From the NCBI GenBank assembly GCA_016218045.1, contig JACRFB010000018.1, forward strand, positions 25,619 through 89,618: DNA of 64,000 nt, given 5' to 3'. The translations under genes were made by a program, and so were the position numbers. This DNA comes from Ignavibacteriota bacterium. GTDB lineage: Bacteria; Bacteroidota; Ignavibacteria; SZUA-365. The notes under the pieces are model-generated. The model was given only the letters and a program-made list of their open reading frames with translations, was not told where the DNA came from and did not search any database. Positions 43,459 to 52,820 of this stretch are shown here, in pieces (position 1 is the first letter of the stretch; the number at the start of each line of letters is the position of its first letter).

Positions 43459-45717
43459 ATGCGAACCATCGCAGCAGTGTTTCTATACATCTGTGTCCTG
43501 TCCCTCCCGCTTGCGGCGCAGCAGCGGATCAGCGGCATCGTGCTGCACGAGGAGGGCGACAGCACGCAGCCCGTCATCGGCGTCAACGTATTCTGGCTCG
43601 GCACAAACACCGGTGCCGCCACGGGGGTGGACGGACGTTTCGAACTCCCGCGACCCGAGGGCGCCTCGCGCCTCGTGATCGGCCACGCCGGGTATATCGG
43701 CGACACACTCGACATCGTCTCGGGCGCGCGTCCGCTGCGCATCATCCTCGAGGATGGCAAGTCGCTCGGCGAGGTGACGGTGATGGGCGAACGCAAGGGT
43801 GTCGCCGCGGCGCCCATCGAATTCCGCGCGGAGAGTGTCTCGGCCGCCGAATTGAAAAAGGCGCCGTGCTGCGACCTCAGCGGTTGTTTCTCCACCAGCA
43901 TCTCCGTCGAGCCCTCTGTCACCGACGTCATCACCGACACACGCGAGTTGCGCATGCTGGGCATGGCGGGCGTGTACACACAGCTTCTGCTCGAGAACAC
44001 TCCCACGCTGTTCAGCGGACTCAACGCGCAGTACGGACTCTCCTTCATCCCCGGCACGCTGATCCGCCAGATGTACATCGTGAAGGGCGCGAACTCCGTC
44101 CTGCAGGGCTACGAGGCCTCGAGCGGCATCGTGAACGTGCTGCTGCACGAGTCCGACGCGACCGACGCGTTTTTCCTGAACGGTTTTGCAAGCGCCTCGC
44201 TCGAGCGGCAGGTGAACATCAGCACGTCGCGCGTGTTCGGACATTGGAGCACGCTGCTCGCGGGTCAGCTTGTGCAGCCCTCGCAGGCCGTGGACGAGGA
44301 CGGCAACACGTTCATCGACATGCCGCGCATCAACCGGACGTTTCTGACCAACACGTGGAAGTACAACGACGGCGAGGGCACGCTGCTGCGGCTCGGCGCA
44401 AAGTTCACCGACGAGCGCCGTGTCGGCGGCACGACGGGATTTGACGCGGCGCGTGACGCGGGTTCGATCACGCAGTACGGACAGGTGGTCGACAACAGGC
44501 GCGCCGAGATGTATGCAACGGCCGACCTGCCGCTCGACGATGAACTCATGCTCAAAATACACACGGCAGGCGCGTCGCACGGACAGAACGCCTGGTACGG
44601 CGTGACCCGCTACACGGGCACGCAGCGGCAGTGGTACACCGACGCCGGCATCACCATACCGATGGGCGGCGAGCACACGCTGAAGGCGGGCGCGAGTTAC
44701 AAACACTTTACACTGGCCGAGGACATCGGCTTCAACGCGAATCCGCTCGGCAAAACCTACGCCGGATCGAGCACACTGGTCGAAAACGTGCCGGGTCTCT
44801 TTACCGAGGGCAAACTCGTGTTCGGCGACGACGACGACCTCGTGCTCATCGGCGGCATCCGCGCGGACGCGCACAACACACACGGCGGCTTTGTCACACC
44901 ACGCTTCTTCGCCAAGTGGGAGGCGGGGCAGGGCCTGACCGTGCGCGGCGTCGCCGGCACGGGAGCACGCAGACCCCTGCTGTTCAGCGAAAACGCCGTG
45001 CTGCTGGCGAGCAGCCGCGACCTGAGTTTCCCCGCGGCGCCCGCGCTCGAACGCACGCGCAATTACGGACTCTCGCTCACACGCATCGGCGGCTTCGCCG
45101 GCATCACACTCACGGCGGCGCTCGATGTGTTCCGCACCGAGGTGCGCCGGCAGTTGACGGCCGACTACGACATCGATCCGTTCACCGTCCACTTCACACA
45201 GCGCGAATCACCCGTCATATCGAACAACCTCGTGGCGGAGTTGCTCGCGGATCTGGCCGAAGGACTCGAGGCGAAACTTGCGTACACGTTCACCGACGCC
45301 TTCGAGGATCGCGCGGAGGGCAGGAAGGACGTGCTCTTCACCTCGCGGCACCGCGCCTTGTTCGCCGCCTCATACGACCATTCTATGTCGGGCCTGCTCT
45401 TCGCCGCCACACTCGAAATGTTCGGTCCGCAGACACTGCCGCACACGACGGCCTACCCCGAGGCCTTCCGGCTTCCGGAGCGCTCGCCGTGGTACGCGCT
45501 GCTCAATTTCCAGCTCACGCAGCGGTGGGAAGCGCTCGAACTGTATGCCGGTGTCGAAAATCTGCTCGATAAGAGACAGGATAATCCGATACTCAATCCC
45601 GTCCGTCCCTTCGACCGGTATTTCGAAACGTCCTTCATCTGGGGGCCCGTCAAGGGACGCGAGTTGTTCGCAGGATTCCGCGTCCGTCTCGCGCCTGCCC
45701 ACGAGGAGGACGAGTAA
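43459..45717 (+). CDS. TonB-dependent receptor of the metal-associated CC-D-L-S type
   Basis: A 752-residue outer-membrane receptor (GAGGAAT upstream, signal peptide MRTIAAVFLYICVLSLPLAAQ). Residues ~22-95 are a CarboxypepD_reg-like domain. The plug starts KKAPCCDLSGCFSTS, a Cys-Cys-Asp/Asn-Leu-Ser pattern seen in Bacteroidota receptors encoded with copper or mercury genes, and continues DTRELRMLGMAGVYTQLLLE and SFIPGTLIRQMYIVKGANS. The remainder is beta-barrel. Position at the end of the ars locus beside a Cys-rich protein suggests uptake or scavenging of a metal(loid) or metallophore. The ligand is unknown. Confidence 0.85.
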   Translation: MRTIAAVFLYICVLSLPLAAQQRISGIVLHEEGDSTQPVIGVNVFWLGTNTGAATGVDGRFELPRPEGASRLVIGHAGYIGDTLDIVSGARPLRIILEDGKSLGEVTVMGERKGVAAAPIEFRAESVSAAELKKAPCCDLSGCFSTSISVEPSVTDVITDTRELRMLGMAGVYTQLLLENTPTLFSGLNAQYGLSFIPGTLIRQMYIVKGANSVLQGYEASSGIVNVLLHESDATDAFFLNGFASASLERQVNISTSRVFGHWSTLLAGQLVQPSQAVDEDGNTFIDMPRINRTFLTNTWKYNDGEGTLLRLGAKFTDERRVGGTTGFDAARDAGSITQYGQVVDNRRAEMYATADLPLDDELMLKIHTAGASHGQNAWYGVTRYTGTQRQWYTDAGITIPMGGEHTLKAGASYKHFTLAEDIGFNANPLGKTYAGSSTLVENVPGLFTEGKLVFGDDDDLVLIGGIRADAHNTHGGFVTPRFFAKWEAGQGLTVRGVAGTGARRPLLFSENAVLLASSRDLSFPAAPALERTRNYGLSLTRIGGFAGITLTAALDVFRTEVRRQLTADYDIDPFTVHFTQRESPVISNNLVAELLADLAEGLEAKLAYTFTDAFEDRAEGRKDVLFTSRHRALFAASYDHSMSGLLFAATLEMFGPQTLPHTTAYPEAFRLPERSPWYALLNFQLTQRWEALELYAGVENLLDKRQDNPILNPVRPFDRYFETSFIWGPVKGRELFAGFRVRLAPAHEEDE

Positions 45718-45930
45718 TCGTCTCACGTGGAAAATCTTTCCATGAGAGACGTAATAGGCCCTGATTTGGCACAAAAAGATTCGTAGATTCGTTGTGATCG
45801 GCCGAGTACCGAATCCGCCGCGTGCGCCCCGCGCGGCGCCGCGCGGCCGGAGCACCGCGCGGACACACTCTCAACGCCTGCGGTCGCTGCGTGCAGCGAT
45901 CGAGCCACCCCCACAGTCTGCAGGTCGGCC

Positions 45931-48276
45931 ATGAGCTTTCAGCTTCAGGACGGAGATTTTCACCGCCATCTTCTCGAGGTTTCACCGGACGGGTTTGTGA
46001 TCATTTCGCCCGAAGGCCGCGTTTTGTGGGCCAATTCACGCGCGCTCGAAATGTACGGCTTCTCCACGATGGAGGAGGCAATGGATGAGCGCGTGAACGC
46101 CTTCGATCTGTTTGTGGAAGGTCCGATGAAAGATCTTGCCATGGAGTCCGTGCAGCGGATCATCAGCGAGGGCGCATCGCTGCAGGGCAGTTACATGGCC
46201 CGGATGCACGACGGCACAACATTCCCGGTCGAGATCAGCGCGCGCGCGCTGATCGACGACGAGGGCCATCCCTCGGCATTGCTCGCGAGCATCCGCAACG
46301 ACAGTGAGCGCCATGCCGTGCTCGAGGAACTCGACAGTGAACGCCGCCTGCTCAAGACGATCATCAACGCGATACCCGACGAAATCTACGTCAAGGATCG
46401 CACGGGGCGCTTCATCCTTGTCAACAACGCGTGTGTGCGCGCGCTACGGCAGGACGTCGAGGCCGACGTGGTCGGAAAACACGACCGTGACCTCATCACG
46501 TCGGAATTCGCGGGATTGGCGGAACAGGAGGAGCGCCAACTGCTCGAGACCGGCGTCCCGATACTCAACCATCAGGGACGCATGCGTGTGAATCCCGCAA
46601 CCGGCGAGGTCGAACGCTCCATACTCATCTCGAAGATTCCGCTGCGCGAACACGACGGCCGCATCACCGGACTCGTCGGCATCAACCGCGACGTCACCGA
46701 CTGGCGCCGCGCGGAGGCCGCGTTGATACACAGTCAGCGGCGTCTGGCGCTTGCGATCGAGGGCGCGCATTGCGGCATCATCGACTGGGATCTCGACGCC
46801 GACAATGTCACGGTGAACGAGCAGCTCTGCGAGATCCTCGGCCTGCCCCGCGAGGATCTCGAGGGACGCATCCGGAAATACTTCCGCCGCCTGCATCCCG
46901 ACGACATCAACACGATACGCGACATCTTTACACGTGTGCTCGGCGGTGACATGCACCGCTTCTCGCTCGAGATGCGTCTGCTGCGCGGCGACGGATCGTG
47001 GATTTGGATCAACATCGCCGGCATGGTCATCTCCCACAGCAGCGACGACGACCGCGCCACACGTCTCACCGGCATCGTGCTCGACATCACCGACCGCAAA
47101 CACGCCGAGTTCGCGATGGTGCATGCAAAGGAGCGCGCCGAGCGGTCGGACCGCATCAAGGACGCCTTCATCGCAAACATCTCCCACGAAATCCGCACGC
47201 CGCTCAACACCATCACCGGCTACACACAGTTCCTGCAGGAGCTTTTTGCGGACCGCATCCGCGAGAGCGAGCACAAGTATTTCGACAACATACAGCGCGG
47301 CAGCGAGCGGCTCATGCGTACGGTGGACGAGATCCTGAGTTTCTCGCGCATACAGTCGGGTGAACTGCTTGTCGAGCTGCAGGAGACGGATCTGCACGCG
47401 CTGCTCTCGCGTGTGCTCAGCGACATACGCCCGAAGGCCCACAAAAAGGGGCTCACGCTGTCGTACGTCAACGAGTGCGGGCACATCGACGCGCCGGCCG
47501 ACGAATACTACCTGTCGCAGGCGGTGCTGAATCTTCTCGACAACGCCATCAAGTACACCAGCGCCGGCGGAGTCACCGTGCGTATGTTCCGCGCGGAGCC
47601 CGGCATGATCGGCATCGAGGTGCGCGACACGGGCATCGGAATTTCGGAGGAGTATCTCCCCAATCTTTTTGAACCCTACTCGCAGGAGGAAATCGGGCAT
47701 TCGCGCGCCTACGACGGCATCGGACTCGGCCTCGCACTCGTGAAAAAGTACCTCGAGTTTCACGGGGCCGAGATACATGTCGCGAGCGAGAAGGGCGCGG
47801 GCTCGGCATTCACCGTGCTTCTGCGCTCCGGCGAACCCGTGCCCGTGCGGCGGCCGTCCGACGCGGCACCCGCGCCTCATGTGCGGCCGCGACGCAAACA
47901 CAAACCCTGCGTGCTGATCGTCGAGGACGACGAGATGACCATAGAGTATCTGACGCTGATTCTCGGCGACGCCTACGCGGTGGCCGAGGCGAACAGCGCG
48001 GCCGACGCCTGGAAGGTGCTGCGACGCAGACAGGTGGATGTGGTGCTGATGGACATTTCGCTGCGTGGAAAAAAAACCGGCATCGATCTCACACGCGAGA
48101 TCCGTTCGTCGGATCGTTTCGGCGCGCTTCCCGTTATAGCGCTCACGGCTCACGCCTTCCCGACCGACCGCGACGAGTGTATCGCGGCGGGCTGCAACGA
48201 CTTCATCGCCAAACCGGCGGGCAAGGCGTTGCTGCTCGATTCGCTGGAGCGCCTGCTCGCGACGCGCGAGGACTAG
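45931..48276 (+). CDS. Hybrid sensor histidine kinase (PAS-PAS-PAS-HisKA-HATPase-REC)
   Basis: A 781-residue cytoplasmic kinase without membrane segments. Three PAS-like domains occupy ~10-400 (FHRHLLEVSPDGFVIISPEG; INAIPDEIYVKDRTGRFILV; AIEGAHCGIIDWDLDADN with a PAC end RATRLTGIVLDITDRK). The phospho-acceptor is H419 in ANISHEIRTPLNTI. The ATPase has LLDNAIKYTSAGG, EVRDTGIGISEEYLP and YDGIGLGLALVKKY. The C-terminal receiver (~660-775) has VEDDE and phospho-acceptor D708 in VVLMDISLRG, plus the conserved K in FIAKPAG. The signal sensed is unknown, and no cognate regulator gene is adjacent. Confidence 0.93.
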   Translation: MSFQLQDGDFHRHLLEVSPDGFVIISPEGRVLWANSRALEMYGFSTMEEAMDERVNAFDLFVEGPMKDLAMESVQRIISEGASLQGSYMARMHDGTTFPVEISARALIDDEGHPSALLASIRNDSERHAVLEELDSERRLLKTIINAIPDEIYVKDRTGRFILVNNACVRALRQDVEADVVGKHDRDLITSEFAGLAEQEERQLLETGVPILNHQGRMRVNPATGEVERSILISKIPLREHDGRITGLVGINRDVTDWRRAEAALIHSQRRLALAIEGAHCGIIDWDLDADNVTVNEQLCEILGLPREDLEGRIRKYFRRLHPDDINTIRDIFTRVLGGDMHRFSLEMRLLRGDGSWIWINIAGMVISHSSDDDRATRLTGIVLDITDRKHAEFAMVHAKERAERSDRIKDAFIANISHEIRTPLNTITGYTQFLQELFADRIRESEHKYFDNIQRGSERLMRTVDEILSFSRIQSGELLVELQETDLHALLSRVLSDIRPKAHKKGLTLSYVNECGHIDAPADEYYLSQAVLNLLDNAIKYTSAGGVTVRMFRAEPGMIGIEVRDTGIGISEEYLPNLFEPYSQEEIGHSRAYDGIGLGLALVKKYLEFHGAEIHVASEKGAGSAFTVLLRSGEPVPVRRPSDAAPAPHVRPRRKHKPCVLIVEDDEMTIEYLTLILGDAYAVAEANSAADAWKVLRRRQVDVVLMDISLRGKKTGIDLTREIRSSDRFGALPVIALTAHAFPTDRDECIAAGCNDFIAKPAGKALLLDSLERLLATRED

Positions 48277-48399
48277 GGGAGCGGTGGGAACGGTGCGTGC
48301 CGGAGCGGGGCGCGTTGTTTTCATGTCCGTGAATTGCTAGGTTACATCGATGCACCACGCGTGTATCGCCCCCATCCCTCACACCAAAACCGCTCCCCC

Positions 48400-49323
48400 A
48401 TGATCCGCACTCTGTCGCTCCTCGGCCTCTGCGCCTGCTGTCTGTTTGTGTCGTTTTCCTGCGCTCCGAAGGAGGGGAAAAAAACGACGAAGGTGATCGG
48501 TGTGTCGCTGCTGAATCGCGGACATCTCTTCTACAAGGATCTGGAGGAAGGCCTGATCCGCGAGGCCGAGAAGTCGGGCTACGAACTGATCGTCACATCC
48601 GCCGACTTTGATCTCGGCAAACAGATCTCGCAGATCGAGGATTTTGTCGCGCGCAAAGTGGATGCGATAGTGTTGTGTCCCGTGGACTCGCGCGGTGTGG
48701 GTCCGGGTGTACTCACCGCCACGCAGGCGGGCATCCCCGTGTTTACGGCCGACATCGCCGCCGAAAACGCGCCCGTGGTGTGCCACATCGCATCCGACAA
48801 CGTGGCGGGCGGCCGTCTTGCGGGCGAGTACATGGCGAAAATGCTGGGCGGCAAGGGTGCGGTGGCAATCATCAATCAGCCGGTGGTGACGTCCGTGCTC
48901 GACCGCGTGCAGGGCTTCCGCGACGTGCTCGCGCAGTATCCCGGCATCACCGTGGTGGCCGACGTCAACGGGCAGGGCGTGCGCGACCGCGCGCTGCAGG
49001 CCGCGGCCGACGTACTGCAGGCGCAGCAGGGCCTGCGCGGCATCTTCGGCATCAACGACGACTCGGCGCTCGGCGCGCTCGACGCATGTGAGCAGTTCCG
49101 CCGCAGCGACCTCGTGATCGTGGGCTACGATGCAACGCCGCCCGCGCGCGACGCCATTCTGCGCGGATCACCGCTCAAGGCCGACGTGGTGCAGTATCCC
49201 GATAAAATCGGCAGCGCGACCATCGAGATGATACGCAAACATTTTGCAGGCGAGACCGTGCCGAAAGTGTTTCCGGTGGAAGTGGGACTGGTGGACGCCG
49301 CGCAGCTTGCCGCGACAAAATGA
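48400..49323 (+). CDS. Sugar ABC transporter substrate-binding lipoprotein (RbsB-like)
   Basis: A 307-residue lipoprotein; the start at 48400 gives a signal sequence with lipobox FVSFSC. The periplasmic-binding-protein type I fold shows VIGVSLLNRGHLFYKDLEEG, IVTSADFDLGKQISQIEDFV, DAIVLCPVDSRGVGP and GIFGINDDSALGALDA. The overall pattern matches ribose/galactose-type (CUT2) binding proteins. It is the first gene of a complete CUT2 importer with the ATPase (49386) and permease (50906). The sugar cannot be assigned. Confidence 0.9.
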   Translation: MIRTLSLLGLCACCLFVSFSCAPKEGKKTTKVIGVSLLNRGHLFYKDLEEGLIREAEKSGYELIVTSADFDLGKQISQIEDFVARKVDAIVLCPVDSRGVGPGVLTATQAGIPVFTADIAAENAPVVCHIASDNVAGGRLAGEYMAKMLGGKGAVAIINQPVVTSVLDRVQGFRDVLAQYPGITVVADVNGQGVRDRALQAAADVLQAQQGLRGIFGINDDSALGALDACEQFRRSDLVIVGYDATPPARDAILRGSPLKADVVQYPDKIGSATIEMIRKHFAGETVPKVFPVEVGLVDAAQLAATK

Positions 49324-49385
49324 ACGGATTGAAACGCGGGCGGGAAAACATGCGTGTATCGGATTTGCGCGCAGCGGAGCGGTGA

Positions 49386-50909
49386 GTGACACGCGCCGGT
49401 GAGAACGCGGCCGTGCCTCTGCTTTCGATGCAGGGCATCGGGAAGAGTTATCCCGGCGTGCGCGCGCTCGACGACGTACACATCGATCTGTACGCGGGCG
49501 AAATTCACTGCCTGGTGGGGGAGAACGGCGCGGGGAAATCGACATTGATGGGCATACTGTCCGGCGGCATTGTGCGCACCGCGGGCAGCATCCGTTTTGA
49601 AGGGCGCGAGGCGAGTATCGATTCGCCCGCCGCATCGCAGCGGCTCGGCATCGGCATGATCCATCAGGAATCGCGGCTGGTGCCCGCATTGAGTGTGGCC
49701 GAGAACATGCTGCTGGGCGACGAACCACGCAGCGCGGGATTTTTTATCGATCGATCCGTCTTGCGGACGCGCGCGCGCGCGGCCCTGGAATTACTGGGCG
49801 AGGAATTCGATCCCGACTGTCCCGTCGAGCGACTCGGAAGCGCGGAACGGCAGATCGTGGAAATCGCCAAGGCCCTGACGCGTGACTTGCGTGTGCTGGT
49901 GCTCGACGAACCGACCGCGGCCCTGACCGAGCGCGAGAAGACCCGCCTCTTCGGCATACTGCGGGCACTGCGTGAAAAGGGCACGGGCATCTTTTACATC
50001 TCGCACCGCCTCGAGGAAATTTTCGAAATCGGCGACCGTATCACCGTGCTGCGCGACGGCCGTGTGGTGGCGGGCAGTGCCGTGGCCGATGCGGACCGCC
50101 CCCGCCTCATCCGCTGGATGGTGGGCCGCGACATCGAACAGGAATATCCGAAGGAAAGTGTCGAGGCCGGCGCCGAACTGCTTGTGCTCGACACCGTGTC
50201 CACCGCCACACTGCGCGACATCTCGTTCACGCTGAAAGAGGGCGAGGTGCTGGGTGTGGCGGGACTCATCGGCAGCGGCAAACTGGAACTGTCGCGTCTG
50301 TTGTACGGCGTCGAACCCGGACTCTCCGGATCCATGACGCTCGGCGGACGGTCCTACGCGCCCAGAACGCCCGCTGCCGCGCTGCAGGCGGGTCTCGCGC
50401 TGTTGACCGAGGACCGCAACACCCTCGGCGTATTCCCGAATCTGCCCGTGCGCGCAAACATCACCATCAGCACGCTCACACGCCACGTGCGCGGACGCCT
50501 GCTGCGCGCCTCGCTCGAAGACGCGGCGGCGCGGGCGGCCAGCGAAAGATATCGGATCAAACCCTCCGATATAGAATCGCCGGTCACCGCCCTGAGCGGC
50601 GGGAACCGGCAGAAAGTGGTACTCGCTCGCGCGATGGAGACCGAGGCGCGTGTGCTCGTGTTTCACGAGCCGACCGCGGGAGTGGACGTGGGCGCGAAGT
50701 TCGAGATCTACACACACATCGTGTCGCTCGCGCGCGCGGGCAAGGGCGTGGTGATGATCTCGTCGGATCTGCCCGAACTGCTCGGCATGTGCGACCGTGT
50801 GCTGGTGTTGAGCAGGGGACGTGTGGCGGGCACGCTCGAGCGGGCCGAGGCCACGCAGGAAACCGTGATGGCGCTCGCCACGCGCACATTCGAGGACGGA
50901 CGGACATGA
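49386..50909 (+). CDS. Sugar ABC transporter ATPase (RbsA/MglA-like, two domains)
   Basis: A 507-residue duplicated ATPase, beginning with GTG. Domain 1 has Walker A GENGAGKSTLMGIL, signature-like LGSAERQIVEIAKAL and Walker B LRVLVLDEPTAAL. Domain 2 has a degenerate Walker A GLIGSGKLELSRLL, signature LSGGNRQKVVLARAM and Walker B ARVLVFHEPTAGVD. This asymmetry is normal for CUT2 ATPases. Its TGA stop overlaps the permease ATG (ATGA), so the pair is translationally coupled. Confidence 0.93.
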   Translation: MTRAGENAAVPLLSMQGIGKSYPGVRALDDVHIDLYAGEIHCLVGENGAGKSTLMGILSGGIVRTAGSIRFEGREASIDSPAASQRLGIGMIHQESRLVPALSVAENMLLGDEPRSAGFFIDRSVLRTRARAALELLGEEFDPDCPVERLGSAERQIVEIAKALTRDLRVLVLDEPTAALTEREKTRLFGILRALREKGTGIFYISHRLEEIFEIGDRITVLRDGRVVAGSAVADADRPRLIRWMVGRDIEQEYPKESVEAGAELLVLDTVSTATLRDISFTLKEGEVLGVAGLIGSGKLELSRLLYGVEPGLSGSMTLGGRSYAPRTPAAALQAGLALLTEDRNTLGVFPNLPVRANITISTLTRHVRGRLLRASLEDAAARAASERYRIKPSDIESPVTALSGGNRQKVVLARAMETEARVLVFHEPTAGVDVGAKFEIYTHIVSLARAGKGVVMISSDLPELLGMCDRVLVLSRGRVAGTLERAEATQETVMALATRTFEDGRT

Positions 50910-51862
50910 ACGACACCACACGCGCGGCGCGCCTGGGCGCCCTCGTCAGCCGCTACGGCATCGCCGTGGCCTTCCTGCTCGAGGTGCTGATCTTTGTGCA
51001 GCTCACGCCCTATTTCCTCACGGCGGACAATCTGTTGAACGTGTCCCTGCAGGCCTCGATCAACGCGATCATCGCGGCGGGCATGACGTTTGTGATTCTC
51101 ACGGCGGGCATCGATCTGTCCGTGGGCTCCGTGGTCGCGCTTGCGGGCATCGTTGCCGCAAGTGTGTGCAAGATCGACCTGCCGTTCCCGATGAACCTCG
51201 CGCTGGGCATCGCGGCGGGCACGGCCTTCGGCGCTGTGTCGGGCTTCGCCGCGGGCGGCATCGTGACACGATTCCGTATCACGCCGTTCATCGCGACTCT
51301 TGCGCTGATGACCGTGTGGCGCGGCCTGGCGTTTGTATGGACCGACGGACGTCCCGTATGGGAACTGCCACAGGAGTTTGCGCAGATAGGCAGCGGACGC
51401 CTCGCAGGCATCCCCGTGCCCGCACTGATCATGGTGCTCGTATTCGTTGTGTCGCATGTGGTGCTGACACGCACCCGCTTCGGGCGTTACGTGTACGCCG
51501 TGGGTGGCAACGAGGAAGCCGCGCGTCTTGCGGGTCTGTCGCCCGCGCGTATTCTCACCGCCGTGTACGCGGTCAGCGGCACACTCGCCGCGGTGAGCGG
51601 CGTGTTGCTCGCCTCGCGCATGAACTCGGGTCAGCCCAACGCGGGCATCATGTACGAACTCGACGCCATCGCCGCCGTCGTGGTCGGCGGCACCAGTCTG
51701 CAGGGCGGCCGCGGCACGATGATCGGCACCATCATCGGCGCGCTCCTCATCGCCGTCCTCCGCAACGGCCTGAATCTGCTGAACGTATCGAGCTACCTCC
51801 AGCAGGTGATCGTAGGGGTGGTGATTGTACTCGCCACGATGCTGGATCGGAGGAGGAACTAG
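50906..51862 (+). CDS. Sugar ABC transporter permease (RbsC-like)
   Basis: A 318-residue inner-membrane permease of the CUT2 family with ~8-10 helices. Typical segments are AGMTFVILTAGIDLSVGSVV, FRITPFIATLALMTVWRGLA, RTRFGRYVYAVGGNEEAARL and the EAA-like LAGLSPARILTAVYAVSG. It starts inside the ATPase stop codon. The stop codon TAG lies at the beginning of a GGATCTA repeat patch, suggesting that the repeat abuts the gene end. Confidence 0.93.
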   Translation: MNDTTRAARLGALVSRYGIAVAFLLEVLIFVQLTPYFLTADNLLNVSLQASINAIIAAGMTFVILTAGIDLSVGSVVALAGIVAASVCKIDLPFPMNLALGIAAGTAFGAVSGFAAGGIVTRFRITPFIATLALMTVWRGLAFVWTDGRPVWELPQEFAQIGSGRLAGIPVPALIMVLVFVVSHVVLTRTRFGRYVYAVGGNEEAARLAGLSPARILTAVYAVSGTLAAVSGVLLASRMNSGQPNAGIMYELDAIAAVVVGGTSLQGGRGTMIGTIIGALLIAVLRNGLNLLNVSSYLQQVIVGVVIVLATMLDRRRN

Positions 51863-52206
51863 GATCTAGGAGCTTAGGATCTAGGATCTAGGATTTGGGA
51901 GACGGGAGTGAACGGAGACAGGAGAACAGCAACAGGGAGAAGGGGAGGTGGGGAGGTTTTATAAACGCGTGACCGCCACGCTGTGTCACGCTGAGTCCCC
52001 TACACTGACTTCGTCTGACTCATTTGGGAGGTGACATCCAGAAATGTCATTGGCAGCGAAGTCGAAGGGTGGCACGGCGGCGGTGTTTCGTAGTGGTGTG
52101 AAGGCGTAAAGACGTGAAGGCGTAAAGACGTGAAGGCGTAAAGACGGGAAGGCGTGAAGGCGTAAAGGCGTAAAGGGGTAAAGACGGGAAGGCGTGAAGG
52201 CGTAAT
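51860..52206. repeat. Heptamer (GGATCTA) and decamer (GTAAAGGC/GTGAAGGC) repeat tract
   Basis: After the permease stop there are GGATCTAGGAGCTTAGG words (51860-51897). An imperfect stem element follows (GTGTCACGCTGAG at ~51984 and GAAGTCGAAGGGTGGCAC at ~52059-52076), resembling the one at 41301-41333 but split by ~60 bp. Then come about ten iterations of a ~10-bp GTAAAGACGTGAAGGC word (52098-52206). No coding potential was seen. Confidence 0.8.
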
Positions 52207-52220
52207 GACGCACGACTCCA

Positions 52221-52327
52221 GCCCGGAGCGCAGCGGAGGGCGGCACATGCTAGCCCCGGGCGAAGCCCGGGGTCATGGGCGCAAGGCGAATTGAGTGAGC
52301 CCGGAGCGCAGCGGAGGGCGGCACATG
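52221..52327 (+). repeat. REP-like palindromic units, left side of transposase relic
   Basis: Unit 1 (52221-52272) contains GCCCGGAGCGCAGCGGAGGG, GGCACATGCTAGC and the hairpin CCCCGGGCGAAGCCCGGGG. A partial second copy (GCCCGGAGCGCAGCGGAGGG plus CGGCACATG) is at 52299-52327. Unit 1 is a near-perfect reverse complement of 52685-52737. Confidence 0.85.
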
Positions 52328-52335
52328 TCCGGGAG

Positions 52336-52590
52336 GTGAAGGCGAATTCATCACGGTGGTTGCGTCGGGAATGTGTGCCTGGTTTCCGGTGGCAGCATGG
52401 ATATGCCGCTTTTTCGGTCAGCGCCTTGGCAGTACCCACACTGCGGTACTATATCCGGAATCTAAAGGAGCACTATCGAAAGATGAGTTACAGGGAGGAG
52501 GTGGAGTTTCTCTTTCGACGATATGGCATAGACAATGGCGGACGGTTCTTCTCGGATGTTGACGAAGTGAATCCCGTTTTATGCCAAAAG
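52336..52590 (+). pseudogene. 5'-truncated REP-associated (IS200-like) Y1 transposase relic
   Basis: About 85 codons that match the C-terminal half of RAYT/IS200-type transposases. SSRWLRR, then GFRWQHGYAAFSVSALAV, LRYYIRNLKEHYRKMSY, REEVEFLFRRYGID and GGRFFSD correspond to the usual 'SSKW ... FxWQxGYGAFSVS ... YIxNQxEHHxxxxFxEEYxxxLxxxGIxxDxRY' tail. A Tyr in RYYIRN probably corresponds to the catalytic Tyr. The N-terminal half with the HUH motif is missing, and the frame runs on without a family-type end. The relic sits between inverted REP-like units, the expected substrates of such enzymes. Confidence 0.75.
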
Positions 52591-52631
52591 TCGAGGCACG
52601 ACAGAACCACTCCACAGGTCAGAGATTCGCT

Positions 52632-52737
52632 TGTGCCGCCCTCCGCTTCGCTCCGGGCTCATTACACGCAGGGCGTGCGCGTCACCCCGGGCTTCGCCCG
52701 GGGCTAGCATGTGCCGCCCTCCGCTTCGCTCCGGGCT
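52632..52737 (-). repeat. REP-like palindromic units, right side of transposase relic (inverted)
   Basis: The segment at 52685-52737 (CCCCGGGCTTCGCCCGGGG, CTAGCATGTGCC, GCCCTCCGCTTCGCTCCGGG) is the reverse complement of 52221-52272 with about one mismatch. A partial copy (GCCCTCCGCTTCGCTCCGGG) is at 52632-52659. Together with the left units they bracket ~360 bp containing the RAYT relic. Confidence 0.85.
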
Positions 52738-52820
52738 GGGTTCCATACGTCGTCGAAAACCCTCCCTCTGTTGAAGTCACATGCTGAGATGTCATTGGCA
52801 GCTTGTCGAAGCGCGACGGA

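Noticed and set aside
43483..48324. Long minus-strand frames opposite the TonB receptor and the histidine kinase
   Set aside because: Both plus-strand genes have complete domain series; the antisense frames show only biased composition.
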